Below, piece by piece: positions 7,612 to 15,823 of a stretch of DNA of 64,000 nt. Each line of letters begins with the position of its first letter. Positions within the stretch are counted from its first letter, which is position 1. A program made the translations under genes and the position numbers. The stretch comes from Niabella aurantiaca DSM 17617 (GTDB lineage: Bacteria; Bacteroidota; Bacteroidia; Chitinophagales; Chitinophagaceae), in contig NZ_KB893647.1 in NCBI RefSeq assembly GCF_000374125.1, positions 227,922 to 291,921 on the forward strand, given 5' to 3'. A model generated the notes under the pieces. The model saw nothing but the letters and a program-made list of their open reading frames with translations, ran no database searches and had not been told where the DNA came from.

Positions 7612-9744
7612 ATGTCGGTGTTCAATAAATCAAGAAGTTATATTATACGGATTATTTTCCTGTCTGTATTTATAATCATCATTGCACAACTGGCCAACCT
7701 GCAACTGGTGAGCAATAAATACCTGGAACTTGCCAAGAATAACGCCGTGTTTGAGAAGATCATTTACCCGGAAAGAGGTATTATTTTCGACCGCAACGGA
7801 AAGGCCGTGCTGAACAATACCATCATGTTTGACCTGATGGTGACGCCGGCAGAGGTTAAAAATTTTGACACGACGGCTTTTTGCAGCCTGATGCAGATCG
7901 ACACGGCCGAATTCCGGGCGCGCATTATCACTGCCATTATCAAAAATTCGAGGGTGCGGCCTTCTATTTTTCATTCGCTGCTGACGCCCGAAATGCAGGC
8001 CCGGTTTGAAGAGAACAGCTGGCGTTTTCCGGGCTTTGTATTGCAGCAGCGCCCCGTGCGTACCTACCCGTATAATGTTGGAGCGCACATCCTGGGCTAT
8101 ATCAGCGAGGTGGATGCAAAGGATATCGAGCGCTCAGGCAATTTTTACCGCATGGGAGACTATGTTGGTAAAAACGGGCTGGAATATACTTATGAGAAAG
8201 TGCTGATGGGCCAGCGGGGGGTGCAATACATGATCAAGGATAACAGGAACCGCCTGGTAGGACATTATGAGAATGGTGAATTTGATACCACGGCCGTAGC
8301 CGGCAGGGGGCTAAAGACCCATCTGGACGTGGAACTGCAGGTGCTGGCGGAAAAATTATTGAAGGATAAAGTGGGTTCTGTAGTAGCGCTGGATCCCAGA
8401 ACCGGCGGCATCCTTGCCATGGCATCCGGGCCGGTATTCAATCCCAATGACTTGACCGGTCCGGATAAAAATGCCAACTACGCTAAACTGTTGCTGAATG
8501 TACGGGCGCCTTTGCTGAACCGGGGCATTAAGGGACGCTATCCCCCGGGCTCCACCTTTAAACCCCTGGGAGGGCTGGTAGCATTGGATGAGGGGGTCAT
8601 TACACCATCTTATGGGTACCCCTGCGGCGGGGGGTACTATGCCTGCGGCAGAAGGGTGGGATGTACACATGCAGGGGGAGGGCACGCTGCCAACCTGCGC
8701 CTGGCCATTGCCAATTCCTGTAACTCGTATTTTGTACAGGTGTACCGGATGGCCGTTGACAACCCCCGGGCGGGAAGTATGCGCAAAGGCTTTGAGGACT
8801 GGATGGATTATATGCATAAGTTTGGCCTGGGCGTGCGTTTGGGCGTGGATCTGCCCAGCGAGGACAAGGGCAATATTCCGTCGGTTGCCACTTATGATAA
8901 AGAATACCGGGGATCCTGGACCTCCTGTACCAATCTTACCCTGGGCATCGGGCAGGACAAAATGCTGGCAACGCCCCTGCAACTGGCAAATGCCATGAGC
9001 ATCATTGCCAACAAAGGCTATTACTATATTCCCCATTTTGTAGACAGCATTGACGGGGAAACGGCGGCGGATGCCCGCATACTGGCAAAATACCGGGAAA
9101 AACATGCGGTGCTTACCCATATCTCCGATACGGCCTATAATGCCATTATCAACGGGATGAATGATGTGGTAACACGTGGAACCGCGCGGGTTGCCATGAT
9201 CCCCGGCATTAATGTATGTGCCAAAACCGGTACGGCCGAAAACTATACAATCCTGGACCGGAAAAGGATCAAGCTGAAGGATAACTCGATGTTCGTTTGC
9301 TTTGCGCCAAAAGAAAACCCGAAGATTGCCATTGCCGTTGCGGTCGAAAATGCAGGTTATGGTGCTACCTGGGCCGGCCCGATCGCCCGTATCCTGATGG
9401 AAAAATATCTGCTGGACAGTCTGACCAATAAAAGCAAGGCAGACTTTGAACGCATCTCCAATACCAACCTGATGCCGGCTTATTACAACCGGCTGCAGTA
9501 TATAACAGACTCGGCCAGGGCGGAGCAATGGGCAAAGATCCGCAGGGACAGCACACAGCTGCTTCGTTACCTGAAAAAAGGAGCGGCACCTAAGGCTATT
9601 CCCAAAAAGGATTCAGCACAGGCCCGGGATCGGAAACCGCAAGATCAAAAGCCGAAGCAGAAAAAGCCATCGGCCCTTGTTGCATTATTTACAGATGATC
9701 GAAAATACTACAGACCCGTTACGGCATCCGGAGAAATCATATGA
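7612..9744 (+). CDS. mrdA: Penicillin-binding protein 2, elongation-specific transpeptidase
   Basis: 710 aa, longer than the usual ~630 because of a C-terminal Lys/Pro-rich tail (about 590-690). There is an N-terminal membrane anchor (about 10-32) and a dimerisation domain starting at PERGIIFDRNG. The transpeptidase domain has all three motifs: STFK with Ser314, SCN at 369-371 and KTG at 538-540. It cross-links peptidoglycan during rod elongation. It overlaps rodA by 4 bases (ATGA), as expected for partners made together. Confidence 0.95.
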   Translation: MSVFNKSRSYIIRIIFLSVFIIIIAQLANLQLVSNKYLELAKNNAVFEKIIYPERGIIFDRNGKAVLNNTIMFDLMVTPAEVKNFDTTAFCSLMQIDTAEFRARIITAIIKNSRVRPSIFHSLLTPEMQARFEENSWRFPGFVLQQRPVRTYPYNVGAHILGYISEVDAKDIERSGNFYRMGDYVGKNGLEYTYEKVLMGQRGVQYMIKDNRNRLVGHYENGEFDTTAVAGRGLKTHLDVELQVLAEKLLKDKVGSVVALDPRTGGILAMASGPVFNPNDLTGPDKNANYAKLLLNVRAPLLNRGIKGRYPPGSTFKPLGGLVALDEGVITPSYGYPCGGGYYACGRRVGCTHAGGGHAANLRLAIANSCNSYFVQVYRMAVDNPRAGSMRKGFEDWMDYMHKFGLGVRLGVDLPSEDKGNIPSVATYDKEYRGSWTSCTNLTLGIGQDKMLATPLQLANAMSIIANKGYYYIPHFVDSIDGETAADARILAKYREKHAVLTHISDTAYNAIINGMNDVVTRGTARVAMIPGINVCAKTGTAENYTILDRKRIKLKDNSMFVCFAPKENPKIAIAVAVENAGYGATWAGPIARILMEKYLLDSLTNKSKADFERISNTNLMPAYYNRLQYITDSARAEQWAKIRRDSTQLLRYLKKGAAPKAIPKKDSAQARDRKPQDQKPKQKKPSALVALFTDDRKYYRPVTASGEII

Positions 9745-11084
9745 GCCAGAAAAAAGCTGAAATATCAAAGGGGGTAGACTATATACTCATTGTTGTGTAC
9801 CTGATCCTGGTGTGCACTGGGTTGATGGCTGTTTTTGGGGTTACCTATACAGAAGGCGATCCGGTGGTACAAACCTTTCTCGGCTTTAAAACGGATTATA
9901 GCCGGCAGTTCTATTACGCCTGTATATCGCTGGTGCTGGGCCTTTTCATTCTGTTAACGGATAGTAAGTTTTTTCCGGCTACGGCCAATCTCTGGTATGC
10001 CGGAGGCATCTTGCTGTTATTGCTGGTATTTCCCTTTCACTCTGCTGTTAAGGGAACGGAATCCATCATCCGCGTCGGCGGGTTCCAGTTTCAGCCGGCG
10101 GAATTCTGCAAGGTAACGGTGGCCCTTACCCTGGCCAAATACCTGTCGAACCCCGAGCTGGATTTTAGCCGGACCCGTTCCCAGTTGATTGCAACGGCAA
10201 TTGTATTGGCGCCGGCGGTGCTGACCGTTTTTCAGAAGGAGACCGGCCTGGCGCTGGTATTCTGCTCCTTCTTCTTTGTAATGTACCGGGAAGGGCTTCC
10301 TGCCATCATCCTGGTGATCGGGTTTGCCATAGCCGCCCTGGTGGTGGCTACGCTGCTGTTGGATAAAAATGTGCTGGCCATCATCCTGACCGTTATCGCC
10401 GGCCTGGTGGTTTTATTCAGCCTGCGGCAGATCAAGAAAAATAAGACCCTGTTGCTAAAGATCATTCTTGTTTGGGCATTGTGCGTGGGTATCCAGCGTT
10501 TTGGAGTTCCCTTCCTGTTTGAGCATGTATTGGGCAAGCACCAGGTGGAACGTATTTACAGCACCATCGGAAAAGAAATACCCCAGGAATATCTGAAAGG
10601 AAATATGGGGGAGATTAATGCAAAAACCGGAAAGCAGAGCAATACGGCCGATTATAATGTAAAACAATCCAAAATTGCAGTGGGAAGTGGCGGACTGATG
10701 GGAAAAGGACTGCTGAGCGGTACCCAGACCCGCTATGGCTTTGTGCCGGAGCAGCGTACCGACTTTATTTTTGATACCATTGGAGAAGGATTTGGTTTTG
10801 TGGGCAGTGTCATATTGATGGGACTGTATATATTGCTTTTGTTCCGGATCATACGGATCGCGGAGCGCCAGCGCAGCACATTTAGCAGATGTTATGCTTA
10901 CGGCGTGGCATCCGTATTTTTCTTTCATATTGCCGTAAATGTAGCCATGACCATCGGGCTGGCCCCCGTGATCGGCATCCCATTGCCGCTGATCAGCTAT
11001 GGCGGTACTTCGCTGCTTACATTCACCATATTGCTGTTTATCCTGATCCGCCTGGATGCGGACCGCCAGATGGTGCTGCGGTAG
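9741..11084 (+). CDS. rodA: Rod shape-determining protein RodA, peptidoglycan glycosyltransferase
   Basis: 447 aa, a polytopic SEDS-family membrane protein. The family C-terminal signatures are clear: FVPEQRTDFIFDTIGEGFGF and GIPLPLISYGGTSLL. RodA polymerises glycan strands from lipid II and works with PBP2, whose gene overlaps its start. An extra central hydrophobic stretch (about residues 180-270) makes it longer than the ~370 aa Escherichia coli protein, which is common in Bacteroidota. Confidence 0.95.
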   Translation: MSQKKAEISKGVDYILIVVYLILVCTGLMAVFGVTYTEGDPVVQTFLGFKTDYSRQFYYACISLVLGLFILLTDSKFFPATANLWYAGGILLLLLVFPFHSAVKGTESIIRVGGFQFQPAEFCKVTVALTLAKYLSNPELDFSRTRSQLIATAIVLAPAVLTVFQKETGLALVFCSFFFVMYREGLPAIILVIGFAIAALVVATLLLDKNVLAIILTVIAGLVVLFSLRQIKKNKTLLLKIILVWALCVGIQRFGVPFLFEHVLGKHQVERIYSTIGKEIPQEYLKGNMGEINAKTGKQSNTADYNVKQSKIAVGSGGLMGKGLLSGTQTRYGFVPEQRTDFIFDTIGEGFGFVGSVILMGLYILLLFRIIRIAERQRSTFSRCYAYGVASVFFFHIAVNVAMTIGLAPVIGIPLPLISYGGTSLLTFTILLFILIRLDADRQMVLR

Positions 11085-11427
11085 CATTGGTTTCAGGTTT
11101 GACGTTTAAAGTTTCAGGTTTCTGGAACCGTTTTCATGTCCGATATTTAGAGCGCGTGTCAATGATCTTCCGGAAGCCATCGGGAGGTCAATAGAAGTCA
11201 AGGGTCGATTGTTCCAGGCAGAAGCTGCAGCCCCCGGTATTATTGGTCTATTGTCTAAGAGCTAACGTCTATCGTCTTTTAATGTACCCATTTCCACATT
11301 CTCACATTTCCACATTTTCACATTTTTCTGTAACTTTTCATATTCTGATCCGTATTACTTATAAACCGGTTCAAAAATAAATAACTACAACCCTGTCTGC
11401 CGAGCAGGCAGACCTGCTACAGGATCT
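11085..11427. other. Gene-free gap with repeat motifs before a sigma factor gene
   Basis: 343 bases. It holds the GTTTCAGGTTT family (11088-11125), a pyrimidine-rich array of ACATTTCCACATT-like units (11283-11330) and a perfect hairpin (11395-11413) directly upstream of the ECF sigma start. No gene is seen. Confidence 0.6.
11395..11413. promoter_or_regulatory. Perfect hairpin just upstream of the ECF sigma start
   Basis: GTCTGCC (11395-11401) and GGCAGAC (11407-11413) form a 7-bp perfect stem with a 5-base loop, ending 14 bases before the ATG at 11428. In the mRNA it would lie where the ribosome binds. It could also be a REP-like palindrome. Confidence 0.4.
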
Positions 11428-11913
11428 ATGACGGATAAGGAATATAACGAATGTGTAAAAATGTATGCTGATAATGTGTACCGGTTTATCTTAAAAAACC
11501 TGAAACATGCAGCAAATTCGGAAGATGTGGTACAATCTTCGTTTCAGGCATTATGGGAGCAAAGGACAGAAGTACATTTTGAGCGCTCAAAATCGCTGCT
11601 GTTTACCATTGCTTACCGGAAGATGATCGATCATATCCGTAAGCATAAAAGGATGGTCTATGACGAATCGATGGGTAATTATGATCGGGGTACGGAACAG
11701 GGTAACCGGAATTTGAAGGAAGTGTTGAACCGGGCCCTCGAACGGCTGGACGATATGAAGCGTTCACTGGTCTTGCTAAAAGACTATGAAGGGTATAGTT
11801 ATGAGGAGATCGGGGGCATAACAGGACTGTCTGCCAGCCAGGTAAAAGTGTACCTCCACCGGGCGCGGCTGCAGTTGAAGGATTATTTGGTTAAAATAGA
11901 AAACGTGTTATAA
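11428..11913 (+). CDS. ECF RNA polymerase sigma factor
   Basis: 161 aa. Region 2 runs through YRFILKNLKHAANSEDVVQS and FTIAYRKMIDHIRKHKR; region 4 is DYEGYSYEEIGGITGLSASQ followed by VKVYLHRARLQLKDYL. The next gene starts 2 bases after the stop and looks like its membrane anti-sigma factor, so the two form an operon. Two secreted paralogous proteins follow on the same strand and may be targets or part of the same signalling unit. Confidence 0.92.
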   Translation: MTDKEYNECVKMYADNVYRFILKNLKHAANSEDVVQSSFQALWEQRTEVHFERSKSLLFTIAYRKMIDHIRKHKRMVYDESMGNYDRGTEQGNRNLKEVLNRALERLDDMKRSLVLLKDYEGYSYEEIGGITGLSASQVKVYLHRARLQLKDYLVKIENVL

Positions 11914-11915
11914 TC

Positions 11916-12929
11916 ATGCAGGGAAGAATAGATCCGGCCAATTGTGAAGCTTATTTTCTTTTGTATGTTGACAACGAACTGAGCAACACGGAGCGGGCAG
12001 CGGTAGAAGCGTTCCTTCAGCAGCATCCGGAGACCGGACCTTTGCTGGAAGCGCTGATGCGTACCCGGCAGGACATAGATCCGTTGATCGTTTTTCCGGA
12101 TAGATCAAAATTATTCTTTGACGCAACGCGGGAGGTTACCGACGACGAGCTGTTGTCTTATCTGGATAAAGAAACGGTTCCGGAAACGGTGCTTGAAAAG
12201 CTGCAGCATCCTTCGCTGGAGCTGGCAAAACGGTTGCAGGCGTTTGAAGAAGCCAGGGTTGAACCGGAGATGCACATCGTTTTTCCGGATAAGACCCGCC
12301 TGTACCGGAATCCGAAGCTGATAGCATTCAGAAAATGGGGTATGGCGGCAGCGGCTGTAGTTGTAATAGCCGTGGGAGCCACCATATGGATGCAGGACCG
12401 GAAGGAGCTGCCAGGCCTGGCAGGCACGGACCTTTACCCGGATACGGCTTCCGGGGCGGCGATCGCCCGCGCCCTTCCTGACGCAGCCCCTGCTGATACC
12501 CTGCCCTCTGCCGGCAATGCAGAAAAAGACATGGCGGACGCGCCTGCTGCGGATTACCGTGACGACCGTACAACCGGTAAACGGACAGAAAAAGCCCAAT
12601 CCCCGGTATCTGCGCCGCTGCCTGCGGTTGCCCGGCATGTACCCGATGTTTCCGAACAGCCCCCGCCGGCTTCGCGCAAAACCGAGGAACTGCACCAACC
12701 AGCACCCGAACCGCTCGTGGTAAAACAGGAGTCCCCGCTGCCGGCTGCAACAGCACAGGATCCGTCCGCGCAGCGCACAATGGCAATGACCGGGGATGAA
12801 AAGCAATCAAAAGCAAAAAAATCATTATTTAAAAAATTAACCCGGCGTATCGAAGAGCGGGTCACGGAAACGCTCACGGATAATGAGGGCCAGGTGAACA
12901 TCGCAGGCTTTGCGGTTAATGTAAAATAG
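11916..12929 (+). CDS. Single-pass membrane protein, probable anti-sigma factor
   Basis: 337 aa. A cytoplasmic N-terminus contains two similar blocks: YVDNELSNTERAAVEAFLQQ and later YLDKETVPETVLEKL, each followed by a VFPD(R/K) motif. One membrane helix lies near residues 142-157 (AAAAVVVIAVGATIWM). A Pro/Ala-rich periplasmic linker (about 165-285) leads to a basic C-terminal segment. Topology and the 2-base spacing after the sigma gene support an anti-sigma role. No HCC zinc motif is seen. Confidence 0.65.
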   Translation: MQGRIDPANCEAYFLLYVDNELSNTERAAVEAFLQQHPETGPLLEALMRTRQDIDPLIVFPDRSKLFFDATREVTDDELLSYLDKETVPETVLEKLQHPSLELAKRLQAFEEARVEPEMHIVFPDKTRLYRNPKLIAFRKWGMAAAAVVVIAVGATIWMQDRKELPGLAGTDLYPDTASGAAIARALPDAAPADTLPSAGNAEKDMADAPAADYRDDRTTGKRTEKAQSPVSAPLPAVARHVPDVSEQPPPASRKTEELHQPAPEPLVVKQESPLPAATAQDPSAQRTMAMTGDEKQSKAKKSLFKKLTRRIEERVTETLTDNEGQVNIAGFAVNVK

Positions 12930-12934
12930 AAACA

Positions 12935-13825
12935 ATGAAGACGATAAGAATAATTGTATTGTTTACAATTTTGGTGACCCCCTGTTGTCTGCGGGCACAG
13001 CATAATGGAAAAAGCAAAGGGAGAATTGACACTACCGAAATAACGGTGCGGGTGATCTCCGAGCAACGCAAAGATTCTGTAATTCTCAGCAATAACGGGC
13101 AACCCTGGGTAAAAGCCGCCCGGGGGAAAAATGTGACTACCAGCTGGTTCGGTATCGATCTGGGCTTTGCCAATTTTGTGGATCATACCATTTATACGGA
13201 TGCGGCCGCGCAGGCTTTTGCTCCGGGTGCTACCGATCCCTGGCTGGATCTGAGGAGCGGCAAATCGATAAACGTGAACATATGGCTGCTTTCCCAAAAG
13301 GTTAACCTGATAAAGCATGTGGTAAATCTAAAATATTCCCTGGGCCTGGAATTGAACAACTACCGGTTTAAGAACCCGGTACGGCTGAACCCGAAACCGG
13401 CCACAGATGCCGCCATACCTGCGGTGGTCTATCTGGATGAAGAGCCGGGACGTACCTACCGCAAAAGCAAACTTGCGGCAGATTACCTGACCGTGCCGGT
13501 AATGCTGAATTTTACCATTCCGGCAAAAAGGAAAGTGGTTGAGGTGAGCCGGAAAAATATACGGATAAAGGCAAGCAAAGAGTTTGGGATCAGCGCCGGG
13601 ATCAGCGCCGGTTATCTGTATTCTGCAAGAAACAAATACATCAATTCAGATGAAGGAAAGCATAAATTTAAAGACGATTTCAGCTTGAACCCCTGGAAGA
13701 TCTCCTATGTAGGCGAGGTGAACCTGGGTTACCTGGGGGTGTACGGGTCATTTGCTACAAAAAATATGTTTAAACGCGGTCTGGACATGACACCCTATAC
13801 CGTTGGTCTCCGTTTAGGTTTATAG
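12935..13825 (+). CDS. Secreted, probable outer-membrane protein, first of a tandem paralog pair
   Basis: 296 aa with signal peptide (MKTIRIIVLFTILVTPCCLRAQ). The body shows alternating hydrophobic patterns typical of outer-membrane beta strands and ends in GLRLGL, as barrels often do. It shares long stretches with the next gene, such as GLELNNYRFKNPVR, KLAADYLTVP and YLYSARNK, so the two arose by duplication. It starts 5 bases after the anti-sigma gene, hence probably co-transcribed. Function unknown. Confidence 0.75.
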   Translation: MKTIRIIVLFTILVTPCCLRAQHNGKSKGRIDTTEITVRVISEQRKDSVILSNNGQPWVKAARGKNVTTSWFGIDLGFANFVDHTIYTDAAAQAFAPGATDPWLDLRSGKSINVNIWLLSQKVNLIKHVVNLKYSLGLELNNYRFKNPVRLNPKPATDAAIPAVVYLDEEPGRTYRKSKLAADYLTVPVMLNFTIPAKRKVVEVSRKNIRIKASKEFGISAGISAGYLYSARNKYINSDEGKHKFKDDFSLNPWKISYVGEVNLGYLGVYGSFATKNMFKRGLDMTPYTVGLRLGL

Positions 13826-13910
13826 TTTTCTAAACAAGTTCTTTCCTATCTTTAGGCATTAAATAAACCAGATTTTGTAGCAAACCAATTTCGTAATGCC
13901 ATTGATTTGT

Positions 13911-14774
13911 ATGAAGACGAAAAGAACATTACTGCTGACTTTTATGATGGTTTGGGCAGCCGTTGCCGGCGCCCAGGATAAACCGGATACCCTGGTGATC
14001 AACGGCATTACCATCATCCGGGATAACAAACCTGTGGAGCAGGAGCCGAAGAAAAGCTTTTTTAAAAGCATCCATACCCGAAGGAAGCCAAAGAGCATCG
14101 TTACCGAATGGGGCATGGTCGATATCGGGATGTCGAATTTTGTGGATGGTACCCAGTACGGGGAAGACGCGGCAGCGGCGTATGCGCCCGGCAGTAATGA
14201 GCAATGGTTTGCCACAAAGGCTTTCAAATCCCGCAACATCAATATCTGGCTGGTGACACAGCGCTATAACCTGGTCCGCCACTTTGTGAACCTGCAATAC
14301 GGCCTGGGCCTGGAGTTGAACAACTACCGGTTCAAGAACCCGGTGCGTTTTAATCCCCGGCCACCAACGGATATTTCCAATCCTCCCGTTGCCTCCATGG
14401 ATGCAACGCCGGGCCGCGAATACCGGAAGAACAAGCTTGCCGCGGATTATATAACGGTGCCCCTGATGTTGAATTTTAACCTGACGCCGGACCGTTTGTA
14501 TCCCTTTGAGATCAGTGCAGGGGTCAGCGTGGGGTATCTTTATGCTGCGAGAAATAAAACCATTACCTCTGATGAGGGGAAGCAGAAGGCAAAGGGTGAT
14601 TTTGACCTGGATCCCTGGAAGCTGTCATACGTGGGGGATCTTACATTGGGAGTGGTTACCTTATACGGATCCTACGCGTTCAGGAGCATGTATAGCCGGG
14701 GGCTGGATCATACACCGTATAATTTTGGCATCCGGCTGCGCCCTGCGGACTTTTTTGGAAAGATCCAGAATTGA
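13911..14774 (+). CDS. Secreted, probable outer-membrane protein, second of a tandem paralog pair
   Basis: 287 aa from the ATG at 13911, which gives a normal signal peptide (MKTKRTLLLTFMMVWAAVAGAQ); a start 15 bases earlier is possible but less natural. It shares with the preceding gene the blocks GLELNNYRFKNPVR, KLAADYITVPLMLNF and YLYAARNK, plus SNFVDGTQYGEDAAAAYAPG. Likely an outer-membrane barrel; function unknown. Confidence 0.75.
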   Translation: MKTKRTLLLTFMMVWAAVAGAQDKPDTLVINGITIIRDNKPVEQEPKKSFFKSIHTRRKPKSIVTEWGMVDIGMSNFVDGTQYGEDAAAAYAPGSNEQWFATKAFKSRNINIWLVTQRYNLVRHFVNLQYGLGLELNNYRFKNPVRFNPRPPTDISNPPVASMDATPGREYRKNKLAADYITVPLMLNFNLTPDRLYPFEISAGVSVGYLYAARNKTITSDEGKQKAKGDFDLDPWKLSYVGDLTLGVVTLYGSYAFRSMYSRGLDHTPYNFGIRLRPADFFGKIQN

Positions 14775-15157
14775 GTTGCCAGCGAAAAGCTGTTTGAAGT
14801 TCCCGGTTTGAGCAGTTTGAAGTCTGATGTTCGAGGTCGGGGCTCGTTCGCTGCCTGTGTGCATTTCTCAATTCCATGATACTCAAAATCTCAAATCTGA
14901 TAGCTGAAGGCTGATCGCTGTTTAAGGTTTATGCTCCTGGTTTCAGGTCTGATCTTCAATTTTCACATTATTTCCGGTTTGTTGTCCGGGGCTGACTAAA
15001 AAGCCCTCATTTGTCTTGCTGAACTTGTTTCAGCATCTGAAAGAGGCGTTTTTGAATAGGTTCTGAAACAAGTTCAGAACGACAATCTTCAATAAACAGG
15101 TTTTTGGTCAGTCCTGTAAGATGATACCATTTTAGTAAAATTGATACCGGTCTATTA
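14775..15157. other. Gene-free gap with repeat motifs and a MITE-like element
   Basis: 383 bases between convergent genes. From the left: GTTTGAAGTT family copies (14795-14830), a GTCGGGGCTCGTTCGCTGCC copy (14836-14855) like the one at 3182, an ATCTCAAATCTGATAGCTGA stretch (14888-14907) continuing into AGGCTGATCGCTG, and the hairpin element at 14989-15115. No gene is seen. Confidence 0.6.
14989..15115. repeat. MITE-like inverted-repeat element
   Basis: A perfect 15-base inverted repeat, CTGAACTTGTTTCAG (15019-15033) and its complement (15063-15077), is the core. Outside it the arms keep matching with small gaps: TTGTC/GACAA, and GACTAAAAAGCC (14994-15004) against GGTTTTTGGTCAGTCC (15099-15114). 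The total is about 127 bases that could fold into one long hairpin. No coding capacity. It resembles a non-autonomous element or a large terminator-like repeat between converging genes. Confidence 0.65.
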
Positions 15158-15760
15158 TTACTGCATATTCACATACACGATCCGGTAGCGGTTTTTCATG
15201 CCTGTTGTTTTTTTCAATATCCAGACGCCTGCAACAGCGGTAGCGGTGGCAATTCCCAGGCGGGTGAGGTTTGCCCCTTTAAAAACGGGCTCATTTGCCC
15301 GGAGACCATTGATGATGTTTAGGGCGTCGTACCCGAAGCCTCCAAGCGCCATCAGCCCCCCAAGGGGTACCAAAAGGCTTTTCCTGCCCCTGCGTTTGGG
15401 CACATAAATGGTTTTTATTTGTTTGTAATGAAAGGGAATGATCTCTGTTTGCAGCGTGTCTGTAATGATATAGCCCAGGATGTTCTCATACCGGGTGGTT
15501 TTATAAAAAGCAATAAAAACGCTGTCGTGGGCAACCGCTGTGATCGGGCCTTCGTAGGTGAATCCGTCAGTGCCCGTAAACCGGATGTCCATACCGGTAT
15601 AAAAGCTCCGGACAGTGATGCCGTTCTTCTTTTTAACCGAAATATAATCGCTCATTTTATGGGAAGCGCCTGCAGGCTGCAGGTGGGCAATGGTGTCGGA
15701 CTGCGCTGAAATCTTCAACGCAAACAACAGGCAGCAACATAGTGTAAGCAGTTTTCCCAT
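15158..15760 (-). CDS. Secreted hypothetical protein with a C-terminal hydrophobic region
   Basis: 200 aa with signal peptide (MGKLLTLCCCLLFALKISAQ). The first half looks like a small beta domain (KNGITVRSFYTGMDIRFTG, TYEGPITAVAHDSVFIAFY). The second half has a basic patch KRRGRK, then two hydrophobic stretches with glycine (LLVPLGGLMALGGFGYDAL and IATATAVAGVWIL). Probably envelope-located. I do not recognise the family. Confidence 0.65.
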   Translation of the reverse strand: MGKLLTLCCCLLFALKISAQSDTIAHLQPAGASHKMSDYISVKKKNGITVRSFYTGMDIRFTGTDGFTYEGPITAVAHDSVFIAFYKTTRYENILGYIITDTLQTEIIPFHYKQIKTIYVPKRRGRKSLLVPLGGLMALGGFGYDALNIINGLRANEPVFKGANLTRLGIATATAVAGVWILKKTTGMKNRYRIVYVNMQ

Positions 15761-15823
15761 TGCCGCTAAGATACTATCAAATTGGTTACAGGATCGATCG
15801 ATTTTTGTTAAAGAAAACTAATT

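Noticed and set aside
8356..9528. A 390-codon open frame on the minus strand
   Set aside because: It lies wholly antisense to the PBP2 gene, whose three catalytic motifs are intact; its translation shows no recognisable domain.
14989..15115. An insertion sequence
   Set aside because: There are inverted repeats but no transposase frame; at about 127 bases it can only be a non-autonomous element or structural repeat.
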